Assembly (NCBI GenBank): GCA_934757945.1
Contig: CAKVLT010000086.1
Coordinates: forward strand, 1 to 8,267
Reading direction: 5' to 3'
Source of the DNA: an uncultured Bulleidia sp.
GTDB lineage: Bacteria > Bacillota_I > Bacilli_A > Erysipelotrichales > Erysipelotrichaceae
Length of the DNA: 8,267 nucleotides
The translations under genes and the position numbers were made by a program. This document shows positions 5,946 to 8,267 of this stretch, one piece after another. The notes under the pieces are model-generated. The model made no database searches and had not been told where the DNA came from. It was given only the letters and a program-made list of their open reading frames with translations. The stretch's first letter is position 1. Each line of letters opens with the position of its first letter.

Positions 5946-6722
5946 ATGCATAAGAATACAATGATAACCGGAGCGATTGTTGCTGTACTTGCAGGAGTGG
6001 TAGCTGTAAGCAATATCGACAGAGTGAGTAATGCTTTGAAACAGATGAAAAGTGATAAAAATGCAGAAAATGCACAGGATGTGGATATTGATACCTTTGA
6101 CAGTGCTGTACTGGAAGATTTCTCTCAGTCTTTACAGGAAAGAAAAAGTACAGAAGACTGGATAATGAATCTTGAAACCTTGTATGCAAGAGATAAAGAT
6201 CTGGATCTGCACAGAACCATTACCGTTACTCCAAGTGGAGCAGATGGTGAAGTGTCATATACGATTGAAAATGTCTCATATACTAAAAACAGAGAGGATA
6301 TTCATGAAGATCCCAATGCCCTTGGGAAAATGGAAGAAGATCCATTGTGTTTTGATGAAGATGGAAATCTGAAGAAAGAATGGACACTTGTCAGTATAGA
6401 CACTCTGATACAGAATACGGGTGATTCTGTAATTCCCATGTTCTATCAGTATGGGTATATCATGAGTGTAGAGGGATACAGTGAGGAAGGTAATCTTGGC
6501 TATGCCAGCAGTGGAGTGATTTATCATTCTTATCAGCCTGGAGATTCTGCACAGCATGCCTTATATCAGAAAGATTTTGCGCCTGGTGATTCTTTTGAAA
6601 ATACGTATGTTATAGCTGTACCGGATGTGGTTCTGGACAGTCTGCATACTTCCATTGTAGTAAATGGTACAGGGGATGCTGATTTTCTTACAGAAAGCTG
6701 TTATCTGATGAATCTTGAATAA
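5946..6722 (+). CDS. Membrane-anchored extracytoplasmic protein (accessory 2)
   Basis: This 258-residue protein has a single N-terminal hydrophobic segment (about 7-24) without a lipobox, followed by a charged linker (about 28-65). A large acidic, probably beta-sandwich domain follows. Near residues 146-160 it reads TLVSIDTLIQNTGDS, and two later P-G-D-S turns (QPGDS, FAPGDSFENT) resemble the N-T-S-D and L-Q-P-G-E-T pattern of accessory 1. The two may therefore be distant relatives with the same role at the outer face of the transporter. It starts 1 base after the ATPase stop; AGGGTGA (5930-5936) lies nine bases upstream. It is the last gene of the operon, 15 bases before the terminator. I do not recognise a named family with certainty; DUF4352-type folds are the nearest thing I recall. 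Confidence 0.75.
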   Translation: MHKNTMITGAIVAVLAGVVAVSNIDRVSNALKQMKSDKNAENAQDVDIDTFDSAVLEDFSQSLQERKSTEDWIMNLETLYARDKDLDLHRTITVTPSGADGEVSYTIENVSYTKNREDIHEDPNALGKMEEDPLCFDEDGNLKKEWTLVSIDTLIQNTGDSVIPMFYQYGYIMSVEGYSEEGNLGYASSGVIYHSYQPGDSAQHALYQKDFAPGDSFENTYVIAVPDVVLDSLHTSIVVNGTGDADFLTESCYLMNLE

Positions 6723-6737
6723 AAGGGGTTTGTTAAC

Positions 6738-6774
6738 AAAATTGTGTAAGTTTCAAAAACTTATGCAATTTTTT
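6738..6774 (+). terminator. Intrinsic terminator of the ABC operon
   Basis: Bases 6738-6753 pair with 6757-6772 to give a 16-bp stem with two adjacent G-T wobbles and the 3-base loop CAA, running into T's to 6774. The left arm begins inside a perfect 12-bp palindrome TTTGTTAACAAA (6729-6740). It ends the six-gene operon 15 bases after the last stop codon. Confidence 0.85.
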
Positions 6775-6795
6775 AATATATCTGCAGATTGAGCA

Positions 6796-6940
6796 TATGC
6801 CGCGAAAGCCGCTTTATAAATGGGATATCTCCCTGCTACACTAGTATGCCCTTGTGCTACCAGAGAGCTTTGTTTTTACCAAGGGCAGGTTTAGAGGGTG
6901 CAGGGAGATGGGACCCGTTTGTCAAGCAGACCGTGGAATA
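6796..6940 (+). ncRNA. Candidate structured RNA, rod-shaped and 6S-like
   Basis: No credible reading frame covers this stretch, but it folds as one long rod. CCGCG (6800-6804) pairs with CGTGG (6932-6936), 6811-6824 with 6914-6927 (one mismatch), ATCTCCCTGC (6827-6836) with 6900-6909, and TGCCCTTG (6847-6854) with 6880-6887. The last two stems are separated by a two-sided bubble (10 bases at 6837-6846, 12 at 6888-6899), and the apex is a 25-base loop. A closing stem, a central bubble and an apical stem are the hallmark of 6S RNA, which mimics an open promoter and binds sigma-A polymerase. The length is a little short for 6S. A possible promoter is TTTCAA (6752-6757) with TAATAT (6774-6779). 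The strand is assumed; orientation and identity are inferred. Confidence 0.45.
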
Positions 6941-7142
6941 GCAGAATGAATAGATTAAGCAATATATCAAATCATTTTATGTGTGGCTATTTTCTTTAAA
7001 CCAAAATCGGTCATTTTTACCGGACTCGGAATGGCTAAATTCACCGGACGCTAACAATAGATTGATTAAATAGTTTTTTAAATACTTCTTTTATCATGTG
7101 ATTTAATAATTCGAAATATATCAACAGTAAAGTTTGTTGACA
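6941..7142. other. Gene-free spacer with no recognised gene
   Basis: Apart from the IS21-type terminus at 7009-7056, this A/T-rich stretch between the structured RNA and the DUF4143 pseudogene shows no coding frame, no clear promoter and no strong hairpin. An octamer AATAGATT occurs at 6949-6956 and 7056-7063; see the rejected list. Confidence 0.5.
7009..7056 (-). mobile_element. Solitary IS21-family terminus (remnant)
   Basis: Two related 17-base repeats, GGTCATTTTTACCGGAC (7009-7025) and GGCTAAATTCACCGGAC (7033-7049), lie 24 bp apart. On the minus strand the segment begins TGTTAGCGTCCGGTGAATTT, with a leading TG. The TG start and the iterated T-rich then ACCGGA repeats are what I know of IS21-family ends, where the transposase IstA binds. 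The element would extend toward lower coordinates, but no istA or istB is present, so only this end survives here. Confidence 0.6.
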
Positions 7143-7662
7143 TCACAATTCTAGTGAATCTTCATTTAATAAAAAATCATATAACCCTAAATGAAGAATC
7201 CCATTTTCATCAACAAAAGGCTTCATTGAAGTTTTACTTATCAATATTTTCTTGAAAAAGTCTTTAGTATTTAATGATGGTTTGATTTCTGCTTTTAGTT
7301 TATCAGAATCTGAAACACTTAATGCTGATTGGATATAGTATTTTTTTGTACCTTTATTTACAACAAAATCTATTTCACATTGTTTTTTAACTCGGGTTTC
7401 ATCTATTTTTTCAACTATCTCCACAACTCCAGCATCAACTAAATATCCACGACTGATAAGTTCATTATAAATGCTGTTTTTCATAATATGTGTTTCTTCT
7501 TGCTGTCTAAAGTTAAGTCTTGCATTTCTAAGTCCAATATCAGTGCAGTAATATTTTGATGGATATTCAAAATACTTTTTACCTTTGACATCATATCAAA
7601 CCATTTTCTTTTTTATCAATAATTTGTTTAAGGTAATAATCTCTTTTAATAACGTTAGACAT
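7143..7662 (-). pseudogene. AAA ATPase/DUF4143 protein gene with the ATPase domain deleted
   Basis: From ATG 7662 (AAAGGA eight bases upstream) the minus strand encodes 23 codons, MSNVIKRDYYLKQIIDKKEN then GLI, before a TGA at 7591-7593. This is the usual start of the AAA_14 plus DUF4143 ATP-binding proteins of Firmicutes. The other frame then picks up at once with YDVKGKKYFEYPSKYYC and runs to 7143 through DIGLRNARLNFRQQEE, YNELISRGY, CEIDFVVNKG and KKYYIQSALS. It ends FLLNEDSLEL, the conserved DUF4143 C-terminus. The expected P-loop region and most of the middle of a protein of about 400 residues are gone, and the junction at about 7588-7597 is out of frame. A gene caller would see only the ORF from 7484, which is the broken tail. 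A functional product is unlikely. Confidence 0.85.
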
Positions 7663-7679
7663 CAAAATCATCCTTTCAA

Positions 7680-7716
7680 TTAAAACTTAGGGAACTTTTA
7701 CCGTAACTTTTAACTA
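7680..7716. repeat. 37-bp direct repeat, copy A
   Basis: This copy begins TTAAAACTTAGGG and contains TTTTACCGTAACTTTTAA. It matches copy B (7754-7790) at 33 of 37 positions, all four differences being transitions, with a 74-bp period. Inside the unit AACTTTTA is itself repeated (7693-7712 region). It lies 17 bp upstream of the DUF4143 pseudogene start. The GGG start and the position beside an IS1595-type transposase end suggest an insertion-sequence end; that is inferred. Confidence 0.75.
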
Positions 7717-7753
7717 AAAATACCATATCCAAATCCAAATATCAGCTTTTGAT

Positions 7754-7790
7754 TTAAAACTTAGGGGATTTTTACCGCAACTTTTAATTA
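7754..7790. repeat. 37-bp direct repeat, copy B
   Basis: This copy begins TTAAAACTTAGGGG and contains TTTTACCGCAACTTTTAA. It is 18 bp beyond the stop codon of the IS1595-type transposase remnant on the minus strand, which is where that element's terminal repeat would lie. The spacer between the copies (7717-7753) is unrelated A/T-rich sequence. Confidence 0.75.
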
Positions 7791-7808
7791 TATAACTGCC
7801 CATCTGAT

Positions 7809-8018
7809 TCACTCATTAGAAAACATAGGAAAAGCTGTATCTAAAGCAAAAGATATTTGCTTTCTGGTTATAGAGTGAGATAAAGATAAATATTCTTGTA
7901 CTTTGAGCATTACTTCGTTTCCTATATTTCTATGATTAAACCTGTATTCTTGCTCTGCGAAAAACAAAGGCAGATCTATCTTTCTTACTCCATGATAGAT
8001 GCCTGCAATGGTATTCTT
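7809..8018 (-). pseudogene. IS1595-family (ISXO2-like) transposase, C-terminal fragment
   Basis: On the minus strand this frame reads KNTIAGIYHGVRKIDLPLFF then AEQEYRFNHRN and continues to a stop at 7809-7811. The run of T-I-x-G-x-Y-H-x-V, L-P-L-(YF)-x-x-E-x-E-Y-R-F-N-x-R is typical of the C-terminus of IS1595/ISXO2-like transposases, from memory of the family. Only about the last 69 residues remain. The bases upstream (8019-8072) continue the frame but belong to a different element, the IS3 orfA, so codons there are not part of this protein. The catalytic residues upstream are lost, so it is inactive. Confidence 0.7.
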
Positions 8019-8244
8019 GAACAACCATCTTAAACTCTTTCGAATACTTATTGTTTGTACTCTTATTATCAAAAATTGAATGGCTGTTTACGCGATAGCT
8101 TTTAACCCATTCCAGAACTAAGCTGGCTCCGCGTTTTCCCATATTCAATTCAATCTTTATTTGTTCTGTAGATTTTCTTCCACTTAAATAATCTTCACAA
8201 GCCTGTACCTTTTGTTCTTTTGTATATTTAGCTTTTCTTCCCAT
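8010..8244 (-). pseudogene. IS3-family orfA (HTH), 3'-truncated
   Basis: The ATG at 8244 has AAGGTGGG (8253-8260) eight bases upstream. The product starts MGRKAKYTKEQKVQACEDYL, then EWVKSYR, then NNKYSKEFKMVVQEY, ending authentically at about residue 78. This is the N-terminal helix-turn-helix (HTH_28-type) part of OrfA of IS150-group IS3 elements. After residue 78 the frame enters the IS1595 fragment out of frame and stops after 24 unrelated residues. A full OrfA would be about 100 to 180 residues and would be followed by the OrfB integrase; neither the rest of OrfA nor OrfB is here. The left terminal repeat may lie beyond the window edge. Confidence 0.75.
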
Positions 8245-8267
8245 ATAAAAATCCCACCTTTGTAGTT

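Noticed and set aside
5911..6189. Minus-strand open frame of 92 codons
   Set aside because: It is antisense to the ATPase and accessory 2 genes, with low-complexity Tyr/Ser/Leu-rich content and no binding site.
6276..6557. Minus-strand open frame of 93 codons
   Set aside because: It is antisense to accessory 2 with no supporting context.
6729..6740. Perfect 12-bp palindrome TTTGTTAACAAA as an operator
   Set aside because: It lies between a stop codon and the terminator stem at the end of an operon, where no promoter is seen; chance or part of the terminator.
6949..7063. Octamer AATAGATT flanking the IS21 end as a target-site duplication
   Set aside because: The left copy does not abut any matching inverted terminus, and an A/T-rich octamer repeated within 110 bases is likely by chance.
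7680..7790. CRISPR array
   Set aside because: Only two repeats with four differences, a single A/T-rich spacer and no cas genes.

Overview
The window is low-GC DNA with AGGAGG-type ribosome binding sites, A/T-rich codons and simple hairpin-plus-T-run terminators. This points to a Bacillota (Firmicutes) chromosome, possibly a gut Erysipelotrichia or Clostridia. That assignment is inferred from style and is not proven by any marker gene.

Layout. (1) Bases 1-118 hold the probable end of an upstream gene and a strong intrinsic terminator. (2) Bases 300-1723 carry three tandem, co-oriented paralogues. Each has an N-terminal XRE/Cro-type helix-turn-helix and a C-terminal set of about three hydrophobic segments, so they look like membrane-tethered regulators. 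(3) Bases 1717-2196 on the minus strand encode a small secreted protein (DUF5626-like by eye) that converges on the third regulator and overlaps its last 7 bases. (4) The divergent intergenic region 2197-2493 holds a striking 80-bp imperfect palindrome (2248-2327), a good sigma-A promoter (2348-2376) and a leader RNA hairpin (2406-2457). (5) Bases 2494-6722 form a compact six-gene operon closed by a 16-bp-stem terminator (6738-6774). It encodes a secreted DUF2712-like protein, an ABC-2-type permease, a membrane-anchored extracytoplasmic protein, a second permease, an ABC ATPase and a second membrane-anchored extracytoplasmic protein. (6) Bases 6780-6940 can fold into a long rod with a central bubble that resembles 6S RNA in shape. 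(7) Bases 7009-8267 are a graveyard of mobile and accessory DNA: an IS21-family terminus, a DUF4143 ATPase gene that has lost its whole ATPase domain, two 37-bp direct repeats, and a chimera of an IS3-family orfA 5' part with an IS1595-family transposase 3' part.

How the genes may work together (inference): the operon encodes a secreted small protein with a dedicated two-permease/one-ATPase ABC transporter and two anchored partner proteins. This is the general plan of bacteriocin or toxin export/immunity loci and of envelope-stress ABC systems. The neighbouring membrane-tethered HTH proteins are the obvious candidates to sense its product or the envelope and to act on the palindromic intergenic region. 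The second permease gene carries an apparent one-base frameshift in its first 25 codons, so the locus may be inactive, or the sequence may contain an indel error.
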